From a virus: a DNA stretch of 37,045 nucleotides. Numbering within the stretch: position 1 is the stretch's first letter; every line of letters starts with the position of its first letter. Of the stretch, positions 31,012-36,971 are shown in pieces. The translations under genes were made by a program, and so were the position numbers. A model generated the notes under the pieces. That model was not told the origin of the DNA, did no database searches, and saw only the letters and a program-made list of their open reading frames with translations. Location of the stretch: IMG/VR virus record IMGVR_UViG_3300008448_000276, positions 1 through 37,045 of that record. One strand, given 5' to 3'.

Positions 31012-31053
31012 TATGTCATGATCCCAAAGAAAACATTAAGTTTCTAGATAGTA

Positions 31054-31302
31054 ATGTATATGAATGCTAACATTGGGGCACATCGCAAGAAACTTATGAC
31101 TCTCGCAAAAACTGGCACAGAAGTTCTTACAAAAGAAGAATGGGACGAACTTGTTGCACTGAAAGATGCAATTACCTATGCTCCACAAACAGTTTCTGCA
31201 GAAAAGATGGAAAAATTCACCGAACTAATGGTTCGTTCACTTGAAGGTAAATGTGATCCTCCTGCTCCTAAGAACTGGAGAGGCACTCCTTTGAGTGAAT
31301 GA
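31054..31302 (+). CDS. Hypothetical small helical protein
   Basis: An 82-residue helical protein. The first ATG at 31054 is used; ATG 31060 two codons later is also possible. The middle contains LTKEEWDELVALKDAI, and the end is Pro-rich (CDPPAPKNWRGTPLSE). It follows the first real gap (42 bases) after the packed run. Function unknown. Confidence 0.6.
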   Translation: MYMNANIGAHRKKLMTLAKTGTEVLTKEEWDELVALKDAITYAPQTVSAEKMEKFTELMVRSLEGKCDPPAPKNWRGTPLSE

Positions 31303-31305
31303 AAA

Positions 31306-31313
31306 AATAAATA
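31306..31313 (+). promoter_or_regulatory. T4-type late promoter (AATAAATA)
   Basis: NATAAATA box 23 bases upstream of the CP12-like gene, at the spacing seen for the other late-type boxes in this window. Confidence 0.45.
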
Positions 31314-31335
31314 AGTATTATCTCTATACAAAACA

Positions 31336-31548
31336 ATGGACAACATTGATCAGCACATTCAAAAAGATAAGCAAATTCTTGATGATCCACAAACATCTCC
31401 ACAAGCGAGAAGGCATACTGAAGAAGAATTAGAAGCACTTGAAGCATACAAACTAAATCACCCAGATGATCAACACGATCCAACACCACTAGAACTCTAC
31501 TGCGATACTCATCCTGATGCCGCTGAGTGTAAGATCTATGATGATTGA
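31336..31548 (+). CDS. cp12: CP12-like Calvin-cycle inhibitor
   Basis: A 70-residue protein. The C-terminus LELYCDTHPDAAECKIYDD carries the CP12 hallmark: a Cys pair (Cys55 and Cys64) around a Pro-containing loop, then E-C-x-x-Y-D-D at the very end, which binds GAPDH. The helical centre (TEEELEALEAYKLNHP) fits the family. CP12 joins GAPDH and phosphoribulokinase into an inactive complex, slowing carbon fixation. In cyanophages it is proposed to divert carbon to the pentose phosphate pathway for nucleotide synthesis. The N-terminal Cys pair of plant CP12 is missing. Confidence 0.78.
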   Translation: MDNIDQHIQKDKQILDDPQTSPQARRHTEEELEALEAYKLNHPDDQHDPTPLELYCDTHPDAAECKIYDD

Positions 31549-31563
31549 GGACAGTTAAAAAAC

Positions 31564-31622
31564 TGGTACACTGACCCCCTTGACTCCTGTTGAGGGGGTA
31601 TTATAATATTCAGGTAATCAAT
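31564..31622 (+). promoter_or_regulatory. Promoter of the first nuclease/methyltransferase pair
   Basis: TGGTAC at 31564-31569 lies 38 bases before TATAAT (31602-31607). TTGACT at 31580-31585 is a 16-base-spaced -35 inside a hairpin. GGTAATCAAT at 31613-31622 is the leader word shared with three other promoters. A box like TGGTAC (TGGCAC elsewhere) precedes four other promoters at 35-37 bases. Confidence 0.7.
31574..31599 (+). terminator. G/C-rich hairpin overlapping the -35 region
   Basis: ACCCCCTTGAC pairs with GTTGAGGGGGT (11 pairs, two G-U) around a TCCT loop. It contains the -35 hexamer of the downstream promoter and is followed by an A/T-rich tract (ATTATAATATT). It could end transcription of the CP12 gene, act as an operator, or both. 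Confidence 0.5.
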
Positions 31623-31630
31623 CAGTCCCA

Positions 31631-31642
31631 CCCAGTAGTGGG
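31631..31642 (+). promoter_or_regulatory. Small hairpin two bases before the nuclease-like start codon
   Basis: CCCA-GTAG-TGGG ends two bases before ATG 31645. The region has no clear Shine-Dalgarno, and the stem would occupy the ribosome-binding zone. This could hold down translation of a potentially toxic nuclease. The ATG at 31654 is an alternative start clear of the stem. Confidence 0.35.
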
Positions 31643-31644
31643 CA

Positions 31645-32361
31645 ATGAGTATTATGTTTATTGCTGATCTGTCTAAAGTCCGTGAGACCCGTCAAGTTAA
31701 AACGAACAAAGGTCTTGCTGAAACTATTATTCACACAGAAAACTTCACCGATAAAGATCTGAAGTCTTTTCTGAACTTTAAATCTTTCGATCGTCTTACT
31801 GAGTTGCTTGGTGAAAATCGTCAGTATGTCTATGATCTTTGCACTGGCAAGAGGGAAATTACTGCTTACGATTATGCACTGACTATGGCACATGGTTGTG
31901 CTATTTTGGCATCTCGCCAAGGTTCTAAGGATGAATCTTTTGTTCTTGATGAAATCAACAAAGTCTCCAAAGGTTTTGGGATTTATGTTCAGTCTCTGAA
32001 TAATCAAGATCTTCGTCCCACAAAAGATGGGCAGATTTTGAACAAAGAGGAGTTCAAGAAATCTGGTTTGTCTAAACTTGATTGCCTTAAATCGATTGAT
32101 GGTGTTATCAATGGCAAAGTTGAAGGTTATATCTTTGCCAAGATTGTGTTTGGTGAAGGTGGACATCAAGATAATGTCTTTCACGAAGCAGCACAATTTG
32201 GAGATTGGGCACAAAAGTTTGGTAAAGAGGATAAAATCTATGTCTTGTTGATTGACACTGATCTTAAAGCAAAGTATAATGAACTGAAAGAAAAGTATGA
32301 CTCTGGCAATGTCTGGGTTGTAAATCACACCGAATTTCAACAACGTCTTGGTATTGAATGA
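31645..32361 (+). CDS. Putative restriction endonuclease paired with a methyltransferase
   Basis: A 238-residue protein, not recognised as a named enzyme. Residues 40-95 look helix-turn-helix-like. Residues 145-183 (CLKSIDGVINGKVEGYIFAK, then GEGGHQDNVFHE) offer Asp152, Lys166 and Glu181. This could be a rearranged PD-(D/E)XK nuclease site, with Lys and Glu about 15 positions apart as in EcoRII/Cfr10I-type enzymes. The C-terminus KIYVLLIDTDLKAK...VWVVNHTEFQQRL is typical of restriction enzymes. It overlaps the adenine methyltransferase gene by ATGA, which is the strongest argument. Confirmation requires a profile search. Confidence 0.5.
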   Translation: MSIMFIADLSKVRETRQVKTNKGLAETIIHTENFTDKDLKSFLNFKSFDRLTELLGENRQYVYDLCTGKREITAYDYALTMAHGCAILASRQGSKDESFVLDEINKVSKGFGIYVQSLNNQDLRPTKDGQILNKEEFKKSGLSKLDCLKSIDGVINGKVEGYIFAKIVFGEGGHQDNVFHEAAQFGDWAQKFGKEDKIYVLLIDTDLKAKYNELKEKYDSGNVWVVNHTEFQQRLGIE

Positions 32362-33287
32362 GTAAACAATTGTTGGGTCAGTTTTATACAACAACTGACC
32401 CATTTTCAATTTCAGATGCCTTTAGCGCCTGGTATCAAATGGTTCCCAAGGATCAAACGATTCTAGAACCATTTGCTGGTGCTGGGCATCTTTTTTCATA
32501 TGTTGATGCTAACTGGAGTGGATTTGATTTAGAACCTAATCATCCAGATGTCATTCAACAGGATACAATTAAAGAGTTTCCAATTGGATATAAGGTTTGC
32601 ATTACAAATCCACCATATCTTGCAAAGACTGTTGTATCCAGGAAGAAACTACCTGTAGTGTTAAATCATGAAGATTTGTACTTAGATGCACTACAGAAGT
32701 GTCTGGACCATTGTGAATATGTCGCTGCGATTATTCCTAGTACGTTTTGGAATCAGAATCTATTCAAGGATAGACTCTATGCCTGGGACAAATTTGATAT
32801 GGAATTATTTTCAGATACGGACAATCCAGCAGGTGTTGCATATTTTGTACCAAATAATGTGAGTAGAACTCGTACTTTCATTAATGGTAAAGAAGTCCAC
32901 CTAAATGTAGAGAATACGCCTATAACAATTGATTTTCCTGTAATTTTCAACCCACAGGGTCTGTCGCCCTTCCTGGTAAATGGAATTGACACCGTAGAGC
33001 AGAATAACATTCATATTCGTAAAATTGAGGGATTTGATACTTCAAGTTTAGTAGATAAGACTGGTAAATGTAAATCAACCAATAGAAATATGTTCCCAAT
33101 CGAATGTGAATACTTGAGAGGGGAAGATCTACCAAAGATCAATCAAATGATCAATGATTGGAGAGAAGAAACTCAGGATTTTTACCTTACAAGTTTTAAA
33201 TCCTGTAAAAAAGATGGCAAGTATCGAAAAAGAATCTCATTTAAAGAGGTTCGATGGTTATTGCATAGGTTTTATAGTCCACTTTAA
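32358..33287 (+). CDS. N6-adenine DNA methyltransferase
   Basis: A 309-residue SAM-dependent methyltransferase. GQFYTT at 7-12 is motif X-like, EPFAGAG at 37-43 is motif I (SAM binding), FDLEP at 56-60 is motif II, and NPPY at 84-87 is the catalytic motif IV of N6-adenine enzymes. The order (X, I, IV) is that of gamma-class enzymes such as M.TaqI. It would modify phage or host DNA at a specific site, protecting against the paired nuclease or host restriction. ATGA overlap with the preceding gene. Confidence 0.85.
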   Translation: MSKQLLGQFYTTTDPFSISDAFSAWYQMVPKDQTILEPFAGAGHLFSYVDANWSGFDLEPNHPDVIQQDTIKEFPIGYKVCITNPPYLAKTVVSRKKLPVVLNHEDLYLDALQKCLDHCEYVAAIIPSTFWNQNLFKDRLYAWDKFDMELFSDTDNPAGVAYFVPNNVSRTRTFINGKEVHLNVENTPITIDFPVIFNPQGLSPFLVNGIDTVEQNNIHIRKIEGFDTSSLVDKTGKCKSTNRNMFPIECEYLRGEDLPKINQMINDWREETQDFYLTSFKSCKKDGKYRKRISFKEVRWLLHRFYSPL

Positions 33288-33291
33288 GAAC

Positions 33292-33348
33292 TGGCACACT
33301 GCCCTCGTCTCTGCCCCGACTCTGCCCTATAATTACAAGGTAATCAAC
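33292..33348 (+). promoter_or_regulatory. TGGCAC / TATAAT / GGTAATCAA promoter
   Basis: TGGCAC 33292-33297 lies 36 bases before TATAAT 33328-33333; GGTAATCAAC follows at 33339-33348. No -35 consensus is present. It serves the gene at 33359 and probably the second nuclease/methyltransferase pair. Confidence 0.7.
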
Positions 33349-33358
33349 AAACGCCCCA

Positions 33359-33745
33359 ATGGCAACCCGCTCTCGCATTGGTATCGAACTCTCTGATGGT
33401 TCCATCCTGTCTGCTTATCACCACTGGGATGGTTATGAGTCTTGGTTGGGTCGTATTCTGAAGACGCACTACAATAGCAAAGAACTTGCCGCCGAACTGA
33501 TTGACGGTGGTGATATGAGCACCTGCTGGAATGAAGAAAATCAACCCGAGTATTATAGTGCTCGCGGTGAGAATTGCCCTCCTCGCCTTGATGCTGACCT
33601 GTGTGAGTATCTTCTTCCTGATAATAGCGAAGAGTATGCTTATGTGTTTCGCAATGGTGAGTGGGTGTGCTACAACATGAATCAGTTTGATGATTCGAAA
33701 CTGCCTGAAATCGTTGAAATTCCTTCTGGTGCCCTTGCTGCTTGA
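33359..33745 (+). CDS. Conserved phage protein (MATRSRIGI family)
   Basis: A 128-residue protein starting MATRSRIGIELSDGSILSAY and containing HHWDGYESWLGRIL, a layout met in many tailed phages. The family has no assigned function. The remainder is acidic and ends in EIVEIPSGALAA. It follows its own promoter after a 25-base leader lacking a Shine-Dalgarno. Confidence 0.7.
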   Translation: MATRSRIGIELSDGSILSAYHHWDGYESWLGRILKTHYNSKELAAELIDGGDMSTCWNEENQPEYYSARGENCPPRLDADLCEYLLPDNSEEYAYVFRNGEWVCYNMNQFDDSKLPEIVEIPSGALAA

Positions 33746-33747
33746 TT

Positions 33748-34380
33748 ATGACTTACACTACAAATCGCCCTTTCCTTAAAAATCACAAAGTTCACGACTT
33801 TCATCAATCACTATCCAGAGAGAAAAGGATTATCGAAAGTGGTGAGCATCTTGCCGTCATTCATCAACTGAATATTGAGTTTGAAAAGATTGGTTTGAGG
33901 ATTGACTTTGATACTTTTGAAGATAATTATGGGAATGACAATCTATCTCAATTTAAAAATAGAGCAGGAGTAGATGCAACTTTTAATCTGATTTCTATTA
34001 AAACTGGAAAGATCGTAAAGAAAGGATTCACGATCGATTACAAGTTCCGCGATCCTAATGCTATTTGGGATGACTTTCTTGCAGAGGTTGTAAGTCAAGA
34101 TTTTATTCGGTTCAATTCAAAGAAACCGATCGTGCAGGGTTGGGCAACTTGCAAACATAAGATTAATGATGCTATACTTTATATTCTTCCCTACCATAAA
34201 AAAGCAACTCTTGTAATGCGTGAAGAATTGAAGAAAGGATTTGAGAAAAATCGTTTCCCTCTTGATGATCGCCGCCGCAAGATTGCAAAAAATAAAGGTT
34301 GGGATACTATCAGTTATGTGATTGATTGGGATCGCCTAACTAAAGTATGTCCAAGCACAATTATATTCGACTATGAGTGA
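33748..34380 (+). CDS. Putative PD-(D/E)XK-type nuclease paired with a methyltransferase
   Basis: A 210-residue protein. ATG 33748 follows the previous stop by two bases. AGVDATFNL (Asp76) and FTIDYKFRD (Asp97, Lys99) give the D...DxK spacing of PD-(D/E)XK nucleases, on strands separated by a turn. Downstream CKHKINDAILYILP fits the beta-strand that follows the active site. Basic C-terminus (DDRRRKIAKNKGW). It overlaps the next methyltransferase gene by eight bases, implying a coupled pair. It may be a restriction enzyme or another phage nuclease. Confidence 0.48.
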   Translation: MTYTTNRPFLKNHKVHDFHQSLSREKRIIESGEHLAVIHQLNIEFEKIGLRIDFDTFEDNYGNDNLSQFKNRAGVDATFNLISIKTGKIVKKGFTIDYKFRDPNAIWDDFLAEVVSQDFIRFNSKKPIVQGWATCKHKINDAILYILPYHKKATLVMREELKKGFEKNRFPLDDRRRKIAKNKGWDTISYVIDWDRLTKVCPSTIIFDYE

Positions 34381-35047
34381 TGTAAAACTTTATAACGACG
34401 ATTGCATGAATGTGCTCCCCTCCCTTGCGGATGGGAGCATTTCGCTTACCCTTACCGATATACCATACGATGAGGTAAATCGTAAGAGTGGTGGATTAAG
34501 AAATCTTGATAAAAGTCATGCAGATATTATTACATTTCCACTTGATGAGTTTATAGATGAAGTAGTTCGCGTAACTTCTGGAAGCATTTATATCTTTTGT
34601 GGTTCAGTTCAAGTCTCACACATTCGCAACCGATTGATAGAGCACGGTTTATCTGTGAGACACTGTATATGGGAGAAAACTAACCCATCTCCTATGAATG
34701 GACAATATATCTGGCTTTCAAGTATAGAGAACTGTGTGTTTGCTAAGAAGTCTGGTGCGACATTTAATGAGCATTGTAAGTCTGCTGTGTGGCGTTCTCC
34801 AACAGAACATTATAAAGATCACCCCACACCAAAACCAGTTAAGTTAATGTCAAGATTGATTGAAGCAAGTTCGAATATAGGTGATACTGTCTTGGATCCT
34901 TGTATGGGAAGTGGTGCAATTGGTGTTGCTGCTAAACAGTGTGGTAGAAATTTTGTTGGTGTTGAAATGAATTCGGAATATTTCAAACTGACAGAAGAGA
35001 GAATTAACAGTCAAAGCGACAGTATTTTGTCTTTTATGGACAGTTAG
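34373..35047 (+). CDS. DNA methyltransferase, beta-class N6/N4 type
   Basis: A 224-residue SAM-dependent enzyme. The catalytic motif IV comes first: TDIPYD at 28-33, a variant of DPPY. HPTPKPV at 150-156 and SAM motif I DPCMGSGAIG at 175-184 follow near the C-terminus. This IV-to-I order and the D-x-P-Y variant fit the N6_N4_Mtase family, including adenine and N4-cytosine enzymes. Substrate base cannot be decided. It probably modifies the site cut by the adjacent nuclease-like protein or defends phage DNA. Confidence 0.82.
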   Translation: MSDVKLYNDDCMNVLPSLADGSISLTLTDIPYDEVNRKSGGLRNLDKSHADIITFPLDEFIDEVVRVTSGSIYIFCGSVQVSHIRNRLIEHGLSVRHCIWEKTNPSPMNGQYIWLSSIENCVFAKKSGATFNEHCKSAVWRSPTEHYKDHPTPKPVKLMSRLIEASSNIGDTVLDPCMGSGAIGVAAKQCGRNFVGVEMNSEYFKLTEERINSQSDSILSFMDS

Positions 35048-35052
35048 GTGAT

Positions 35053-35093
35053 TGGCACAATACTCAACTTTGATAAGGGTTTTCTGCTATAAT
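35053..35093 (+). promoter_or_regulatory. TGGCAC plus extended -10 promoter (TGCTATAAT)
   Basis: TGGCAC 35053-35058 lies 35 bases before TATAAT 35088-35093, which is preceded by TTTTCTGC as at 17594. No -35 consensus is seen. It forms the promoter of the 41-residue gene at 35118. Confidence 0.65.
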
Positions 35094-35117
35094 AGTCAGG
35101 TAGTTGAGGAACTCGCC

Positions 35118-35243
35118 ATGAATCTGACTGAGTTGATTGAAGAAATCCGTGAGATCGAAATCTATGGTTCCGATCCTGTAGATTGGATGGGTTATCTGAG
35201 TTCTGATGACTACTGGGTGCCAGATGAGGAACTGGCACACTGA
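35118..35243 (+). CDS. Conserved 41-residue protein
   Basis: MNLTELIEEIREIEIYGSDP then VDWMGYLSSDDYWVPDEEL. ATG 35118 is chosen because GAGGA lies seven bases upstream and because the longer frame (from 35052) runs through the promoter at 35088. Helical start and acidic end. Its last codons encode the TGGCAC box of the next promoter. Function unknown. Confidence 0.65.
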   Translation: MNLTELIEEIREIEIYGSDPVDWMGYLSSDDYWVPDEELAH

Positions 35244-35275
35244 CCCTCTCAGGGGTGCCTAGGTGCCGCTATAAT
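35233..35275 (+). promoter_or_regulatory. TGGCAC / TATAAT promoter
   Basis: TGGCAC 35233-35238 lies 37 bases before TATAAT 35270-35275. Inverted repeat GGCAC ... GTGCC with inner CCCT/AGGG lies between them. CATACGCAAT follows, as TATACGCAAT follows the helicase promoter at 17594. It drives the gene at 35297. Confidence 0.65.
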
Positions 35276-35296
35276 AAGCACATACGCAATCAACCG

Positions 35297-35656
35297 ATGC
35301 TTACCCTCAACAAAGAGTTCAGCGCCTTCTGTGCCCAGCGTGATGCTCAGAACACCATTCAACTGAATGTTGTCAAGTGGACCTGGATGTTCTGCGATGC
35401 TCTGCGTGATGCTGCCCCCGATGGTTATGACTACATCTTTGAGTCTGGCAACAAGTATCACAAGGTTATTATGATCGATTCCAGTGGTTCTCGCTCTGTC
35501 CACTGCTTCATTGATAAGAAAACTGGTGAAGTGTATAAGTCTGCCAGTTGGAAGTCTCCTGCCAAAGGTGTTCGCTACGATCTGCGAATCATTGAGCAGC
35601 GTGAATGGTTGCTTCAAAATGCTGACTGGGCAGGTGCCTATCTTTACGCTCGCTGA
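35297..35656 (+). CDS. Conserved phage protein, unknown function
   Basis: A 119-residue protein starting MLTLNKEFSAFCAQRDAQNT. ATG 35297 is chosen because an upstream in-frame start at 35255 lies before the -10 box. The segment SVHCFIDKKTGEVYKSASWK followed by SPAKGVRYDL is a well-conserved phage pattern of unknown function. The fold is probably alpha/beta. Confidence 0.72.
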   Translation: MLTLNKEFSAFCAQRDAQNTIQLNVVKWTWMFCDALRDAAPDGYDYIFESGNKYHKVIMIDSSGSRSVHCFIDKKTGEVYKSASWKSPAKGVRYDLRIIEQREWLLQNADWAGAYLYAR

Positions 35657-35919
35657 TGTTCATTCCAACCCAACACTTTCTTCAAATGACTTACGCCAAC
35701 GACATCAAAGACCTGACTATTACCAAGTCCCTGCGACTGTTGCGTGATGGTTTCAAGAGTGAGTTTGCTACATCTGTCTTTGCAGATGAGCGAACGACTG
35801 AACTTTTTGCCGAACTTGCTAGCGAGTTTGTTGATGCTAACATTCCTGTGGTTGATGAAGACAATCGTATGGAACTTGCTATGATGCTGCTGGAATCTCT
35901 AGATATTATTGCTCGCTAG
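35656..35919 (+). CDS. Hypothetical helical protein
   Basis: An 87-residue acidic helical protein. ATG 35656 overlaps the previous stop (TGATG); ATG 35686 (MTYANDIKDLTITK) is an equal alternative, with no Shine-Dalgarno to decide. Function unknown. Confidence 0.6.
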   Translation: MFIPTQHFLQMTYANDIKDLTITKSLRLLRDGFKSEFATSVFADERTTELFAELASEFVDANIPVVDEDNRMELAMMLLESLDIIAR

Positions 35920-35929
35920 TTTGTAGAAA

Positions 35930-36166
35930 ATGAAGAAATTACTCTTACTTTTACCACTTACATTTCTTCCAATTCCTGCACAAGCAATTACTTGGGGTGA
36001 ATTTTGGGCACCATTCACTTATGAACGCCCATATTATCAACCACGATATTATCAACCAATGTGTAGGAGGAAAGTATATCGTGAAGAGTATTATCCACCC
36101 ACACGTTGGGAACCTGGGTATATAAGATCTTGGTACGAATGGGTTACTGTTCCTTGTGATTATTGA
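35930..36166 (+). CDS. Secreted Tyr/Pro-rich small protein
   Basis: A 78-residue protein with a clear Sec signal peptide: MKK, hydrophobic core LLLLLPLTFLPIP and an AQA cleavage site after residue 19. The mature 59 residues are rich in Tyr, Pro, Arg and Trp (ERPYYQPRYYQPMCRRKVYR) and contain two Cys, which could form one disulfide in the periplasm. Function unknown; it could act on the cell envelope or at the surface. Confidence 0.68.
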   Translation: MKKLLLLLPLTFLPIPAQAITWGEFWAPFTYERPYYQPRYYQPMCRRKVYREEYYPPTRWEPGYIRSWYEWVTVPCDY

Positions 36167-36168
36167 TT

Positions 36169-36258
36169 ATGACCTTTATTCTTTGGTGGTTAGGATTAAC
36201 TACTGTTGCTCTGTTCTTTAACTACTGTCTTCATGCCAATAATGATGACCAAGACTGA
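36169..36258 (+). CDS. Tiny membrane protein (29 residues)
   Basis: MTFILWWLGLTTVALFFNYC then LHANNDDQD: one transmembrane helix with a short acidic tail. It follows the secreted protein by two bases. Very small phage membrane proteins are often holin-like or bind envelope enzymes; nothing more can be said. Confidence 0.55.
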   Translation: MTFILWWLGLTTVALFFNYCLHANNDDQD

Positions 36259-36306
36259 CAAACTCATCTTCATTTCTTCGTTCATTTGGTTTTTGCATTG
36301 GGGTCA

Positions 36307-36783
36307 ATGTCTTACATCACGTATTCTGGATACGGTTATTCTAAACGCCTCTGTGAGGACGTTACCACTTGGTTTCTGAATCGATTCCTTCCACGTCATA
36401 AGATTGAAGTAGAAATTCTTCATCGTGGTCTGCGACGTGAAGGTGTTTATGGTTATTGTGATTATGTGGGCGAATCTTATCGTCCCCGTGAGTTTCTGAT
36501 TGAACTTAACACCTACATGCATGAAGAGTTGTATATAAAAACTCTTTTGCATGAACTGGTCCACCTGCGGCAGTGGGTAGTCGGTTCGCTGCGGTTCCGA
36601 TACGGAAAATTGTGTTATTCTAAAGAACCTGTCGAAAAGTATGACTATTGGCATCAACCACACGAAATAGAGGCACGGGAGCAAGAAGAAACGCTATATC
36701 TTGAGTACCTATTTGATAAGAATGGGTGGACGGATCAGCAAGTGGCACAGTTCTTCCCGAACCGCCTGATGCAGGCAGTATAA
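36307..36783 (+). CDS. SprT-like zinc metalloprotease
   Basis: A 158-residue protein with HELVH at 82-86 (HExxH zinc site and catalytic Glu83) and a downstream HEIEAREQE (119-127) that can supply the third ligand, as in SprT-like enzymes. ATG 36307 follows GGGG; an in-frame TTG at 36286 is less likely. SprT/Spartan-type proteases degrade proteins attached to DNA; here the substrate is unknown. The C-terminus (DGWTDQQVAQFFP-like) is helical. Its stop overlaps the -10 of the next promoter. Confidence 0.72.
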   Translation: MSYITYSGYGYSKRLCEDVTTWFLNRFLPRHKIEVEILHRGLRREGVYGYCDYVGESYRPREFLIELNTYMHEELYIKTLLHELVHLRQWVVGSLRFRYGKLCYSKEPVEKYDYWHQPHEIEAREQEETLYLEYLFDKNGWTDQQVAQFFPNRLMQAV

Positions 36784-36799
36784 TTACAAGGTAATCAAG
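36743..36799 (+). promoter_or_regulatory. TGGCAC / TATAAT / GGTAATCAA promoter
   Basis: TGGCAC 36743-36748 lies 36 bases before TATAAT 36779-36784, and GGTAATCAAG is at 36790-36799. A hairpin (GCCTG-ATG-CAGGC) sits just upstream of the -10. It lies within the 3' end of the metalloprotease gene and serves the gene at 36809. Confidence 0.7.
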
Positions 36800-36808
36800 G
36801 GAACCGCA

Positions 36809-36970
36809 ATGGTTGCTGACACTACCACCGACGCCCAGTTGCGCCGCACGATTCAGAAGACGATTGAGAATGAAATGCCACTTCAACTTCTGAAGCGCAT
36901 TGTTTATGAGGTGCGTTGTGAAGAAATGGGCATTCGCCCTGATGGTTGGAAACTCTACCCTGAGGACTGA
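36809..36970 (+). CDS. Hypothetical 53-residue protein
   Basis: Read directly: MVADTTTDAQLRRTIQKTIE then a helix and EEMGIRPDGWKLYPED. It has the same GGTAATCAA leader as three other genes but no clear Shine-Dalgarno. Mostly helical. Function unknown. Confidence 0.6.
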   Translation: MVADTTTDAQLRRTIQKTIENEMPLQLLKRIVYEVRCEEMGIRPDGWKLYPED

Positions 36971-36971
36971 A

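Noticed and set aside
31564-31585. NtcA-type host activator site (GTA-N8-TAC) near the modification-gene promoter
   Set aside because: Only one half-site is found (GTAC) and the spacing to a second half does not fit.
31618-32409. Open reading frame of 263 codons on the - strand
   Set aside because: Antisense to the nuclease-like gene, which has a promoter and a coupled partner. The reverse frame shows no motif.
33292-33310. TGGCAC box read as a sigma54 (-24) promoter
   Set aside because: No TTGCA-type -12 element follows at the right spacing, and cyanobacteria lack sigma54. The box lies about 36 bases before a TATAAT in five places instead.
35052-35117. Longer N-terminus for the 35118 protein
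   Set aside because: The extra codons include the TATAAT at 35088, and the ATG at 35118 has a ribosome site.
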